Origin: Pararhizobium sp. IMCC21322
Lineage (GTDB): Bacteria > Pseudomonadota > Alphaproteobacteria > Rhizobiales > GCA-2746425
Direction: 5' to 3'
Assembly (NCBI RefSeq): GCF_030758295.1
Contig: NZ_CP132335.1
Span: forward strand, 2,146,412-2,210,411
Length of the DNA stretch: 64,000 nucleotides
The notes under the pieces were generated by a model, which was given only the letters and a program-made list of their open reading frames with translations, made no database searches and had not been told where the DNA came from. Below, in pieces: positions 52,766 through 61,192 of the stretch. A program made the translations under genes and the position numbers. The first letter of the stretch is position 1; each line of letters begins with the position of its first letter.

Positions 52766-54388
52766 TCAGGATGTGGGCTTGGTTGACCAACCGCGGAGCA
52801 GCTTGTCAAAAATGGCATTGGCATAAAGTCCGTTAGACAGGTGTACGCGCAGACCAGCCGTCGCAGGATGATAGGCCCAGAGCGGGAACATGGCCTGTGC
52901 TACCGCGACCAGCCCGAAACTCAACAGCGCCAGAACGATCAGCGCCCACTCCAAAGGACCGGGTGCGGGTGTGGCGGGCAGGGTTCCCTGCATCAGCCAC
53001 TCTGCGCCGGTTTGAAGGGCAAAGTATCCAAAGGCAGCAGCCAGAGAATAAGCGGCGGTGCGTTGCGTCAGCACTCTTGGTGCTGCGTCAGCAAGACCCT
53101 GCGCCAAAAGATACGCCACGCCGAAGATCAAAATGGTGCCAAGGGCTATGGCCTGTGGGGACTTTCCAGCCAACCCGAAGATGAACCCGACAACGGCATA
53201 GATCACGAGCGCGATCAGAAACGCCCGACCAACCGCCACACCATTGGGGATCGCCACAGGTCCCGGACGCCGGATCGCGGCCGCGCCGTCCACGGCCATA
53301 CCGGATGCCAAAAAGGCATGCGCCTTATAAAGCGAATGAGCAACAATATGCAGCAGCGCAAGAGGAAACAGCGCCAAACCGCATTGCAGAATCATAAAGC
53401 CCATCTGCGCCACGGTCGACCATGCCAGCGAGGTCTTGACCGCCGATTGGGTCAGCATGACCAACCCGCCGAAAAGTGCCGTAAACCCGCCGATCATCAC
53501 CAATACCGCCAGCACGCCAGGCGACAGCAGCATCACATCGGCGAAGCGGATCAACAGGAAGCCGCCCGCATTGATGACACCTGCATGGAGCAATGCGGAA
53601 ACCGGTGTTGGCGTCTCCATCACTTCGGTCAGCCAGCCATGCATCGGGAATTGCGCAGATTTCAGGACCGCCGCCACGGCGAGAGCTATTGCGATCCATA
53701 CCGCAGCGTCACGACCTTCGCCAACGCTGGCCGCAGTCAGAATTTCAGCAATATTGCCGGTCCCGTATGTGCCATAAAGAAGCATCGCCGCAACCAGCAG
53801 TGCCACATCACCCAAACGTGCTGTCACCCACTTTTTGCGCGCCGCCCGTTGTGCGGCAACACGGAGCGGGTAGTGCAACAGCAGCTTGTGCAGAAACAGG
53901 CTTGTTGTGATCCATGCAAGGACGAGTTGCAGGATGTTCCCTGCGATCACCAGCATCATCACGGCGGCAAGCGTCGCGCAAAGCCAACCTGTAAATGCGC
54001 CTTGCCGTGCCTCGCCGTCGATGTTCGTGGCGGCATAGCGCACCACCACCCAACCGACGAAAGATACCAGTAACAGCATCACCGCGCTGACTGCATCATG
54101 CCGCACTGAAAGCCCCAAGCCGTAGAAGCCGATCAGCGGGCTGGTAGCGGGGCCGTTGAAGATGAGAAGAACACCGGAAAGAACCGCAAATGCCAACGCG
54201 ACCAGCGATGCAAGTTCAACGCTTCGCAGCACTTTGACAGGTCGCAATTGTGGTCCACGGAAAGCAAGAACTGCGGCTATGATGAGTGTAGTCGGTACAA
54301 GAAATGGCAGGATGGCGATAAACACGGAAGGGTTTTCTTTCGGCAGGATTATAAGTTGGCCGACCGATAGCAGCCCTGCCGAAAACAA
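52766..54388 (-). CDS. dabB: DabB-type membrane subunit (NuoL/MrpA-like proton channel)
   Basis: The 540-residue membrane protein matches the proton-conducting NuoL/MrpA/NuoM superfamily. It has about 13 hydrophobic segments and conserved charged residues in helices, including KSAQFPMHGWLTEVMETPTP with VSALLHAGVINAGGFLLIR and the HSLYKAHAFL segment. In the DAB complex it couples a cation gradient to DabA. The order dabB-dabA and the 21-base gap fit known operons. The start is uncertain: the longest reading begins with TTG at 54388, and a GTG near 54315 is an alternative. No LysR regulator is adjacent. Confidence 0.9.
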   Translation of the reverse strand: MFSAGLLSVGQLIILPKENPSVFIAILPFLVPTTLIIAAVLAFRGPQLRPVKVLRSVELASLVALAFAVLSGVLLIFNGPATSPLIGFYGLGLSVRHDAVSAVMLLLVSFVGWVVVRYAATNIDGEARQGAFTGWLCATLAAVMMLVIAGNILQLVLAWITTSLFLHKLLLHYPLRVAAQRAARKKWVTARLGDVALLVAAMLLYGTYGTGNIAEILTAASVGEGRDAAVWIAIALAVAAVLKSAQFPMHGWLTEVMETPTPVSALLHAGVINAGGFLLIRFADVMLLSPGVLAVLVMIGGFTALFGGLVMLTQSAVKTSLAWSTVAQMGFMILQCGLALFPLALLHIVAHSLYKAHAFLASGMAVDGAAAIRRPGPVAIPNGVAVGRAFLIALVIYAVVGFIFGLAGKSPQAIALGTILIFGVAYLLAQGLADAAPRVLTQRTAAYSLAAAFGYFALQTGAEWLMQGTLPATPAPGPLEWALIVLALLSFGLVAVAQAMFPLWAYHPATAGLRVHLSNGLYANAIFDKLLRGWSTKPTS

Positions 54389-54717
54389 AAAAGTTCATTA
54401 TTTGCGTGAAATCGTTCTGTTTAATGTATGAATTGGGATGATCTCGATTGTCATCACTTGCGTTCACTCTGTGCGGTTGCCCTTACGGCAAGCTCACACG
54501 GACAGCAGAGCGGTTATATCTGTCGACTTCGCTTCATTTGAACGGTTGGAAAATGCAGGCGGATCCAGACCCGCCATGGTATTCTGTTTCGTAACCGCCT
54601 CAGTTCATGGAGCCGACACACAAACGGCATCTTAATCCAGGTGACGTTATGGAACTGAGTTTTGAAGTGCTTGGGCGTCAGATACAGGTGGTCCGGTAGA
54701 GATTGAATGGATCTGGA
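54389..54717. other. Divergent gap upstream of dabB; no gene recognised
   Basis: About 330 bases between divergent genes, probably holding promoters for dabBA and the solute-binding gene. A very short reading at 54650-54700 (MELSFEVLGRQIQVV then TAG) is the only gene-like start and could be a truncated ABC ATPase N-terminus, but it is too short to call. Confidence 0.4.
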
Positions 54718-55869
54718 ATGTCAAAAAAGCTAATATTGCGCGGATTGACCTGGGATCATCCGAGGGCCTGCGATGGGCTCTTCGCAGAGACACATCGATT
54801 CAATGCATTGAGCGACGACATTGCCATCGTATGGGATGTCCACAGCCTGCGCGGTTTTGAGGCGACACCAATCGTGGAGACGGCAGACAAGTATGATCTG
54901 ATTATTCTGGATCATCCCTTCATGGGCGACGCAGCAGCTGGGGGGGCGCTTCTAAATCTTCAAGAACACCTCGATGCCGCCGATCTGGCCGCTCTGCAAG
55001 AAAGCTACATTGGCCTCAGTTTCAAGAGCTACGAGTATGGCGGCGGCCTCTGGGCCTTGCCCATCGATGCCGCCTCGCAAGTGGCTGTCTGTCGTCCCGA
55101 CCTTCTTGATGGTGCTGTGCCAGCAACCTTTGATGAAGCAATTGCTTTTGGTCAACGCGGAGGGCTTGGCCTCTCAATGGCCAACCCTCACGCATTCATG
55201 AACTATCTCGGTATTGCCAGCTGTCTGGGGGCAGATATTTCCGGCAACGATGAGAATTTTCTTCCTCAGGATATTGCGGTTCAGGCCCTGTCGATCCTGC
55301 GCCGGCTTGCACGCCATATTCCTGATGCGGCGTTCGATTGGTCATCAATCGATCTGTTGGAAGCCATGGCCCATTCGGATGACGTCACATACTGCCCGTT
55401 TGTTTTTTCCTTTAACAGTTACGCGCAGGCCCCAGCGGCCGGACACCATCGCCTTCGCTATTGCGACAGTCCGACCAATACTGCGAATGCCGCTACTGTG
55501 CTTGGAGGCACCGGATTGGCAGTGTCATCTTCAACGCGCGATATTGGCGCTGCCGTTAAAGCTGCCCTTCATCTGGTTAAGGAAGGCGCACAGATCCGAA
55601 TGACAGAAGCAGGCGGCCAGGCCGCGCATCGCAGCGTTTGGTCGCCGACAGCTCAAAAGACGATCAACGGCACGTTTTTCGACGAATGCCGGACCATGCA
55701 AGAGAATGCGGTCCTGCGCCCCCGGTGGCCGGGATACATAAAATTGCAAAATTTTGCGGGTCAGTTACTGCAAACCGATTGTCTGGATCAAGCCGGAGAT
55801 GGGACCCAGACAATCAGGGATATCGAAGACTATTTCCGCTCGGCCAGAGCGGGGGAATTGGAATTTTGA
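54718..55869 (+). CDS. Solute-binding-protein-like protein without a signal peptide
   Basis: The 383-residue protein resembles family 1 extracellular solute-binding proteins: KLILRGLTWDHPRACDGLFA, YDLIILDHPFMGDAAAGGAL, LQEHLDAADLAALQESYIGL, GGLWALPIDAASQVAVCRPD and GGTGLAVSSSTRDIGAAVKA. It begins at MSKKLILRGLTW with no hydrophobic leader, and the five codons before it add none, so it should stay in the cytoplasm or the leader has been lost. No permease or ATPase gene is adjacent. Cytoplasmic binding-protein homologues occur with CoA-transferase or racemase genes in some proteobacteria, but none is visible here. Confidence 0.75.
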   Translation: MSKKLILRGLTWDHPRACDGLFAETHRFNALSDDIAIVWDVHSLRGFEATPIVETADKYDLIILDHPFMGDAAAGGALLNLQEHLDAADLAALQESYIGLSFKSYEYGGGLWALPIDAASQVAVCRPDLLDGAVPATFDEAIAFGQRGGLGLSMANPHAFMNYLGIASCLGADISGNDENFLPQDIAVQALSILRRLARHIPDAAFDWSSIDLLEAMAHSDDVTYCPFVFSFNSYAQAPAAGHHRLRYCDSPTNTANAATVLGGTGLAVSSSTRDIGAAVKAALHLVKEGAQIRMTEAGGQAAHRSVWSPTAQKTINGTFFDECRTMQENAVLRPRWPGYIKLQNFAGQLLQTDCLDQAGDGTQTIRDIEDYFRSARAGELEF

Positions 55870-56285
55870 GCATAGTCCAAAAGCTTTTCGAGGCCGCAGC
55901 GGCCTCATTCAGGACGACCCGGACCGCTCTTTGATCCCTCAACCCTATCCGCGCTTCAAGTAGACCTCAAATCCCCACTATCCGGTTCAAAATAATGTGG
56001 GAATATGCGTTTCATACTTCATGCACAAAACGCGCTCGCTATCCGATACCATTTTTTCAAGCTGCGCCTGCGTGGGAGCCCCTTGCGCGCTGTTGGGGAC
56101 ATATCCAGCGCCACACTGAAGGCCGTCTCGGTCACAAATTCGGAGTGTCCGACTGTGTGTTTCCGTTGTTGGCGGTGTATCGGTTCTTTGAATGGCAAAT
56201 CCGCCTTCTGTCGCGAACAGCGCCCGGTTGGTTGTGATTTTATGCGCCCGAATGCGCCAGGGGGCACGGGCAATCAGTCATGTTT
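55870..56285. other. Gap with no clear gene
   Basis: About 415 bases between the solute-binding gene and the chimeric pseudogene. A short plus-strand reading ending GLIQDDPDRSLIPQPYPRFK (to about 55963) looks protein-like and may be the tail of a deleted gene. The rest has no recognisable features. Confidence 0.4.
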
Positions 56286-57515
56286 CTACTTCAATTTCAT
56301 CGTCAACTTTCCAGACTGAGTAAGGAAATCCGAGCCAATCCGCGCCTCTTCCAGGGGAGCGCGCGTCATGAAAATCCGACAATTATACGAAAGTGCCAGC
56401 ATGTTATCGAAAGGATTGGACAAAAACCCAACCGGGTCTGAATCTATCGAGAAACCCAGCTTGGTCGAATAGGCGAACTTTCCATATTTCTCGGACGTTC
56501 CATGAAACGGCTGCGTGACCTGCTTGCAGGACGACAGCATGACCCGGTTTCCGCCCGCTTCGAACCCGATCATTCCGGGAACTCGTGAGACCAACAGCTC
56601 TGGCGTTTGCTGTTTCTCTATTTCGTCTGCCTGCCAGAAGGGGTGGTCTTCGGCCAATGCGAGTGGAAGGTAAGCTTTCATGGCCCAATAGGGTGAGCCG
56701 GGCGAATTATACACTTCGCAAATATGCAGATTGGGGTAGCCGTACCCAACCGGCATAATGCCGTCCCGGTCGAAATAGTCGCGGTTGCCCCACCACCGCA
56801 TATTGCGAGCCCAAAATCCCCGGATTTGGCCCCATGGAAGTGCCTCGACATCGGCAAAAAGGCCTGTCCAAAAGGAGGCTTGCGCAAAGCGATATGTCAT
56901 CGAACGCCTGAAGGCGAGACTGGCACCTTCTGCATCAAACCAGTGCTGAAAATCCTGTGCGAAGTCCCGCGCGCGTTGACCGAACCGTTCGCAACGTTCC
57001 TCATCGCCCTTGGCCACTTTGGAATAGATCAGCCCATAGAAATGCATCGCAAACGCAATATAGTGGTCAAATTGACGCCTTGGACCTTCAGCATTCTCGA
57101 TGAAGTGGCCAGCACGGTACTTGTTTTCAAACAGGGGTAGCTTTTTGTTCCATCGTAAAATCCAGGACAACAGAAACTCGGCAACCGGCACTGCATTGGC
57201 GTCTGCGCTGTTGACCAGACGAATGTTGCGGTCAAAGAAGGAGGGGTCCACCAGGTGGCGGACAGTTCCCGCGCAATGGACCACCAATTTGAGCGATGGA
57301 CACGCGTCCTACAGATCATTGGTCAATTTTGGTGTTGACCAGCCGGTCATCAGAACATCAATTTTTTGAGCCCATGGGTGGCTTAACAGGCCTTCAATGG
57401 TCGTGGCGTGAAAGTAGCTGCCAGCTGCAGTCAGATCGCGCAATTGCTCCAATTGGCAGCCGCTCATTTGGGCGTCAAACACCTTTTGAGGCATAAGAAT
57501 CGCGATAAATGTCAA
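56286..57515 (-). pseudogene. Chimera of a D-isomer 2-hydroxyacid dehydrogenase N-terminus and a DUF2264 C-terminus
   Basis: One frame of 410 codons is broken by a single TAG at 57309-57311. The first part (from ATG 57515) is the N-terminal region of a 2-hydroxyacid dehydrogenase: IDVLMTGWSTPKLTNDL, then after the TAG DACPSLKLVVHCAGTVRHLV and RLVNSADANAVPVAEFLLS. At about 57145 it changes without a stop into the middle of a DUF2264 protein: FDHYIAFAMHFYGLIYSKVA, RYFDRDGIMPVGYG-like DYFDRDGIMPVGYGYPNLHI, and so on to the C-terminus. Neither half is complete: the Rossmann NAD domain of the dehydrogenase and the DUF2264 N-terminus are missing. This is the result of an in-frame deletion between neighbouring genes. 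Confidence 0.8.
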
Positions 57516-57667
57516 CTTTCAGCCTCCAACTGATTGAAGCCAACTGAAAACAGACTATAAAAATTTTTTTGCAATATAGAAATTTTTGCAGAAATTAGGA
57601 GCTCTTGTGAAAGAGTTAGGCATTTTCTGATTATTTTTGGCGGAAAATATGGGTTTAAATCGGTTTA

Positions 57668-58699
57668 CTAGACGTGCGCAGAGCTGTTTCTGGCAATCAA
57701 TTTTCCGGAAATTTGCATAATTTCGGGTGCTGAAAGTGGTGAAATCATACGTTTGTGCAAAATTTGCACGGTTTGAAGTCCTATCTGTGTCCAGTCGATG
57801 TGAAATGTCGTCAATTCCGGATCTGAAATTTCCGCAATTGGCAAATCGTCAAAGCCGACAACTGAAATGTCATCGGGTACAGAAAGACCCATGGATTGAA
57901 GACGTTCTATCGCCCACACAGCCGCGCCATCATTGAAACAGCACAATGCAGTGGCGTCGCCCCGTTCCGTCTTGATCCAGTGTTCGAAACGCTCGTTTTT
58001 TTCTTTTGATTGGTCTGCCCATTCCTCAAATATTGAGAGGATTCCGGTTCCCGAACTATCGCCATGTCGTTCGATATATTTCTCAAAACCCAAATAGCGA
58101 AGCCGCAAGGTTGCCCGATCAGTGCCTGCCACATACAGGAACTTCCTGTGGCCCAATTCCAACAGGTGACGTGCCATGATAGCTGAACCCTGGTAGTTGG
58201 CCGGACTGATGGAATCCAGAATGAGTTCCTCGTCCAAACCATTACAGACGATTGCCGGAATGCCTCTATCGACCAGATTTTGCGCCGTTGCAGCGTCTGG
58301 CGTAACGCCCAGAAAAATACACCCGCATTTGGGGCCGAGTTTTTTGTCGATGGCGTCAGGAATGGGCGTTCGGGATTTTGCAATGGTAATGGAGAACTCT
58401 CCACCGTAGCGCGAGGCCTCCGTGCGAATGCCTTCCAGCAGACTATTATACATTGAGGAGCGCGTATCGCGAAAAGCATCCAGAGAAGTCAGAACGGCGA
58501 TTCGTTCAAACCCTTCAAAATCCTGCGCTTCTTTGAAGCGGTAGCCAATTTTGACAGCGGTGTCGCGGACCTGTTGTTTAACACTGTCCTTGATAAGGGG
58601 AGATCCCGCCAGGGCGCGCGATACCGTGCTGACAGATACGCCAAGGGTTTTCGCGATATCAGTTTGTCCTGGCCGCGTCTTTTTGCGCGTCTTTTGCAT
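57668..58699 (-). CDS. LacI family transcriptional regulator
   Basis: The 343-residue protein has the LacI helix-turn-helix with hinge helix (QTDIAKTLGVSVSTVSRALA, GSPLIKDSVKQQVRDTAVKI) and a periplasmic-binding-like effector domain (CGCIFLGVTPDAATAQNLVD, NYQGSAIMARHLLELGHRKF, LCCFNDGAAVWAIERLQSMG, DDISVVGFDDLPIAEISDPE). It is upstream of, and in the same direction as, the degraded dehydrogenase/DUF2264 chimera. It probably once controlled a sugar-derivative operon of which only that remnant and perhaps the orphan binding protein survive. Confidence 0.92.
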   Translation of the reverse strand: MQKTRKKTRPGQTDIAKTLGVSVSTVSRALAGSPLIKDSVKQQVRDTAVKIGYRFKEAQDFEGFERIAVLTSLDAFRDTRSSMYNSLLEGIRTEASRYGGEFSITIAKSRTPIPDAIDKKLGPKCGCIFLGVTPDAATAQNLVDRGIPAIVCNGLDEELILDSISPANYQGSAIMARHLLELGHRKFLYVAGTDRATLRLRYLGFEKYIERHGDSSGTGILSIFEEWADQSKEKNERFEHWIKTERGDATALCCFNDGAAVWAIERLQSMGLSVPDDISVVGFDDLPIAEISDPELTTFHIDWTQIGLQTVQILHKRMISPLSAPEIMQISGKLIARNSSAHV

Positions 58700-59046
58700 G
58701 AGCTAATCCCGGTGATCTGAAGCTTACTATCCCACCTGCAATAATTGCATTGAGGTTTTTCTGCAAGAACAGCCGTTTTTGCCCAGCCTGTTACCTGGTT
58801 CGCGCACCAAACCACGAATGAGTGGATGTGAAATCCAGAAGCGGCTGTATTTTTGATACAGACCTTTGTCTTTGTGGCTAAATAACTTGGGAAATATCTA
58901 TCCGACAAAGTGGAACCCATTCCCGCTTTGAGCCACCCCTCAAACTTCGGCAAGGCAGCAAATGTCTGCTTTCGGCGGAACATAATGAAAAAATCAGAGA
59001 TCAAGCGTTTAGACTTTGACTTTCAACAATACCTCAGACTGGAGCA
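58700..59046. other. Divergent gap between LacI and ECF sigma genes
   Basis: About 350 AT-rich bases expected to hold promoters for both genes. No convincing ECF-type -35/-10 pair or LacI palindrome could be fixed by eye. A GGAG at 59041-59044 is the only translation signal noted. Confidence 0.4.
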
Positions 59047-59058
59047 TTGAAATGGGTT

Positions 59059-59706
59059 ATGCTGCCGGGACCTTGCAAAAGTTCAGGTCCACATAGAGAT
59101 GACACGCAAGACTCAAACCGAGATGCAAGCGATATGCAGCCCTCCGCCTCAAAGGTCGTAAGTGATGAAGCTTTTGAAGCCCTGGTGCGTGATAACCTTA
59201 CGTGGATCCTGCGTTTGGCGGAGGGTATTCTAAACGACGCTGCACTGGCCGAAGATGCGGCGCAATACGCATTTATCAAAATTCATCAAGGGCTTGGCCA
59301 ATTTGAAGGTCGCTCAACGTTAAAGACCTGGATGCACCGAATTGTCGTAAACGAAGCACTGATGCTTTTGCGTAAAAACAAACAGCGTGCGGAAATCATT
59401 ATCGAGGCGATGTTGCCCGTGTTTGACAAAAATGGTTGTCGGATCGCGGACGGATCGATCACGCGTGAGACCGGTGAGACAATATTGACTACAAAGCAAA
59501 CCAGCCTTGAAGTACGCCGATTGATCGCGGAATTGCCAGACGGATATCGAATCGTTTTACAGTTGCGAGACATTGAAGAGATGACAACTGCCCAGGTCGC
59601 TTTAATTTTGGATCTTAGCGAGGCGAACATAAAAGTACGATTGCATCGCGCGCGCGCAGCCCTAAAAAAAGGGCTTGAACCATTGTTTTTAGGGGGGGCG
59701 TTTTGA
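59059..59706 (+). CDS. ECF-type sigma-70 factor
   Basis: The protein of about 190-215 residues has region 2 (LVRDNLTWILRLAEGILNDA, ALAEDAAQYAFIKIHQGLGQ, FEGRSTLKTWMHRIVVNEAL) and region 4 (LIAELPDGYRIVLQLRDIEE, MTTAQVALILDLSEANIKVR, LHRARAALKKGL), with nothing like region 3, which defines the extracytoplasmic-function class. The start is uncertain: TTG 59047, ATG 59059 and ATG 59134 are possible, the last giving the usual N-terminal length. The stop overlaps the start of a zinc-finger anti-sigma gene, so it is probably held inactive until a signal arrives. Confidence 0.88.
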   Translation: MLPGPCKSSGPHRDDTQDSNRDASDMQPSASKVVSDEAFEALVRDNLTWILRLAEGILNDAALAEDAAQYAFIKIHQGLGQFEGRSTLKTWMHRIVVNEALMLLRKNKQRAEIIIEAMLPVFDKNGCRIADGSITRETGETILTTKQTSLEVRRLIAELPDGYRIVLQLRDIEEMTTAQVALILDLSEANIKVRLHRARAALKKGLEPLFLGGAF

Positions 59707-60005
59707 CCAGCCGAATAGATACGATGCGACGCAAGATTCACGGTGTCATGTTCAAATTGCCCGGAATGATTACTTGCGTGCAATTCGAGGACTTTATCCT
59801 AGCATATCTGGACGACGAACTGCCCCCAATTCAGCGCAGGATTTTCCTGCTGCACCTGATGGTTTGCCGTGAATGCAAACGCTATCTTGAGGCGTATCAG
59901 CGTGCGATGGATGCCGTGAGCGAGATGTCCGATGCGGATAAGGCGGGCTTGGCCGAAGTACCCGAAGACCTTGTTCAAGCAATTCTTGCCGCCAAACAGC
60001 CTTAG
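59703..60005 (+). CDS. Zinc-finger (zf-HC2-type) anti-sigma factor, soluble
   Basis: The protein of about 94-100 residues has the ZAS motif H-x-x-x-C-x-x-C in LLHLMVCRECKRYL, preceded by an upstream Cys/His-type segment (MITCVQFEDFILAYLDDELP). There is no membrane helix after it, so unlike many anti-sigmas it is soluble, as in redox-sensing ZAS proteins. A TTG start at 59703 overlaps the sigma gene and has a G-rich site upstream; ATG 59721 is an alternative. It should bind and silence the ECF factor. Confidence 0.8.
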   Translation: MTSRIDTMRRKIHGVMFKLPGMITCVQFEDFILAYLDDELPPIQRRIFLLHLMVCRECKRYLEAYQRAMDAVSEMSDADKAGLAEVPEDLVQAILAAKQP

Positions 60006-60259
60006 GGCGCGCATCCCTTTAGTGTAGCACATGTGATTGTGTAACCAATTCGGCAGCCGTTGCATTCAACTTTTGCCAGGTCCCCTTGTCGGGGAGGCGG
60101 TTGGGGCGTCCGTCGGCCGTAGGTTCTTACGCGCAAAGCCACCAATTTGACATCGGATTTGTATGAAAGTGCCGGGCATTGACCTTGTTGGCGTTGCCTA
60201 ACTGAGTGCTACTCTAACAGGTGGGAATGGTTTTTTCTCTGCGTTCGTCCCTGGATTAG

Positions 60260-60588
60260 CATTTTGTGGTTCGTCCCTTGGCGATCTTCATTGCGTTAGT
60301 GGGAACCGATGCATCCGTGCTGACCTGCATATTCTTTGGCTGGTTTGATCCGCGCAGCCTTGCGAGTGCGTTATTCGCCTGCTGATCGTCGAACAGATTA
60401 CACATGAGTACGCAGACCAGATCTTGCATATTGCGATCTACGCGGTCTGGATTAGCGCACTTTTGCATGGCCTGAGTGCCGCACCACTTGAGCGGTGGTA
60501 TGGGAACAAGACATCACAGATGCACTCGTTCTCCAAAACCCGAGACATCGAGAATTCGGCGCGTCCTGTCATCACCAATGACAGGTGA
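60260..60588 (+). pseudogene. C-terminal remnant of a cation:proton antiporter (CPA1/NhaP-like)
   Basis: The plus strand reads FVVRPLAIFIALVGTDASVL, TCIFFGWFDPRSLASALFA and, after a one-base loss, LLIVEQITHEYADQILHIAI, YAVWISALLHGLSAAPLERW, ending near 60588. The motifs G-W-F-x-P-R-x-L-A-S and A-L-L-H-G-L-(S/T)-A-A-P are those of the last membrane helices of CPA1 antiporters. The N-terminal nine tenths is missing. The frameshift lies near 60380, where relatives have F-A-L-L. Confidence 0.7.
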
Positions 60589-60697
60589 TGAAAGAATTTT
60601 TCACTTTATTTGTAACCATTCACCAATTCGGCGCATCAAATATTTTCGCATGAATATATGGAAATCTCGAAAACAGAACTTAAAAAAGGACGGAAAT

Positions 60698-61123
60698 ATG
60701 AAGAACGGAGCATTGGCGGGATTGGCCGCAACGGCGGTATTATCGGTTTTGATGATCATGAAATCGATCATGGGCATCATGCCGCAATTCAACGTGATTG
60801 CTGACTGGGTCGCAGTCTTGGCAAAATTTGGGCTGCCCGCATCTATGGCGTTGGGTTGGATCGCGCATATCGCACTTGGAGCCGTTTTCGGCGTTGGTTT
60901 TTCCCAAGTGCGGTCAATGCTTCCCGCCTCAGATATTGTGGCCGGGATCGCATTTGGTGTGGTCGCATGGCTTGGGATGATGATCTTTTTTATGCCGCTT
61001 GCAGGAAATGGTGTCTTTGGCATGAATATCGGAATGATGGTGCCCGTAATGACCTTGATATTGCACGTCGTCTTCGGGGCAGTTTTAGGTTTTGTATTTC
61101 GGAAGCTGAACGCCACCATCTAA
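60698..61123 (+). CDS. Small four-helix membrane protein (DUF6789-like)
   Basis: The 141-residue protein has four predicted membrane helices (GALAGLAATAVLSVLMIMKS; ALGWIAHIALGAVFGVGFSQ; IVAGIAFGVVAWLGMMIFFM; PVMTLILHVVFGAVLGFVFR). The pattern, including the conserved His of the second and fourth helices and the MPLAG loop, fits DUF6789-type proteins of unknown function. ATG 60698 has an AAAGGA site eight or nine bases upstream; the long N-terminal reading from 60476 overlaps the antiporter remnant and is not real. It lies upstream of the glutamate-synthase-like gene. Confidence 0.78.
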   Translation: MKNGALAGLAATAVLSVLMIMKSIMGIMPQFNVIADWVAVLAKFGLPASMALGWIAHIALGAVFGVGFSQVRSMLPASDIVAGIAFGVVAWLGMMIFFMPLAGNGVFGMNIGMMVPVMTLILHVVFGAVLGFVFRKLNATI

Positions 61124-61192
61124 TCATCGCACCTGCGCCGGCGTTTCGTTTGCGTCGGTGTGGACCCCATCACATACTGGAGACTTCGCGCG

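Noticed and set aside
52841-54073. A 410-codon plus-strand reading opposite dabB
   Set aside because: Composition dominated by Gln, Arg and His with no recognisable domain; it is the antisense shadow of a membrane-protein gene.
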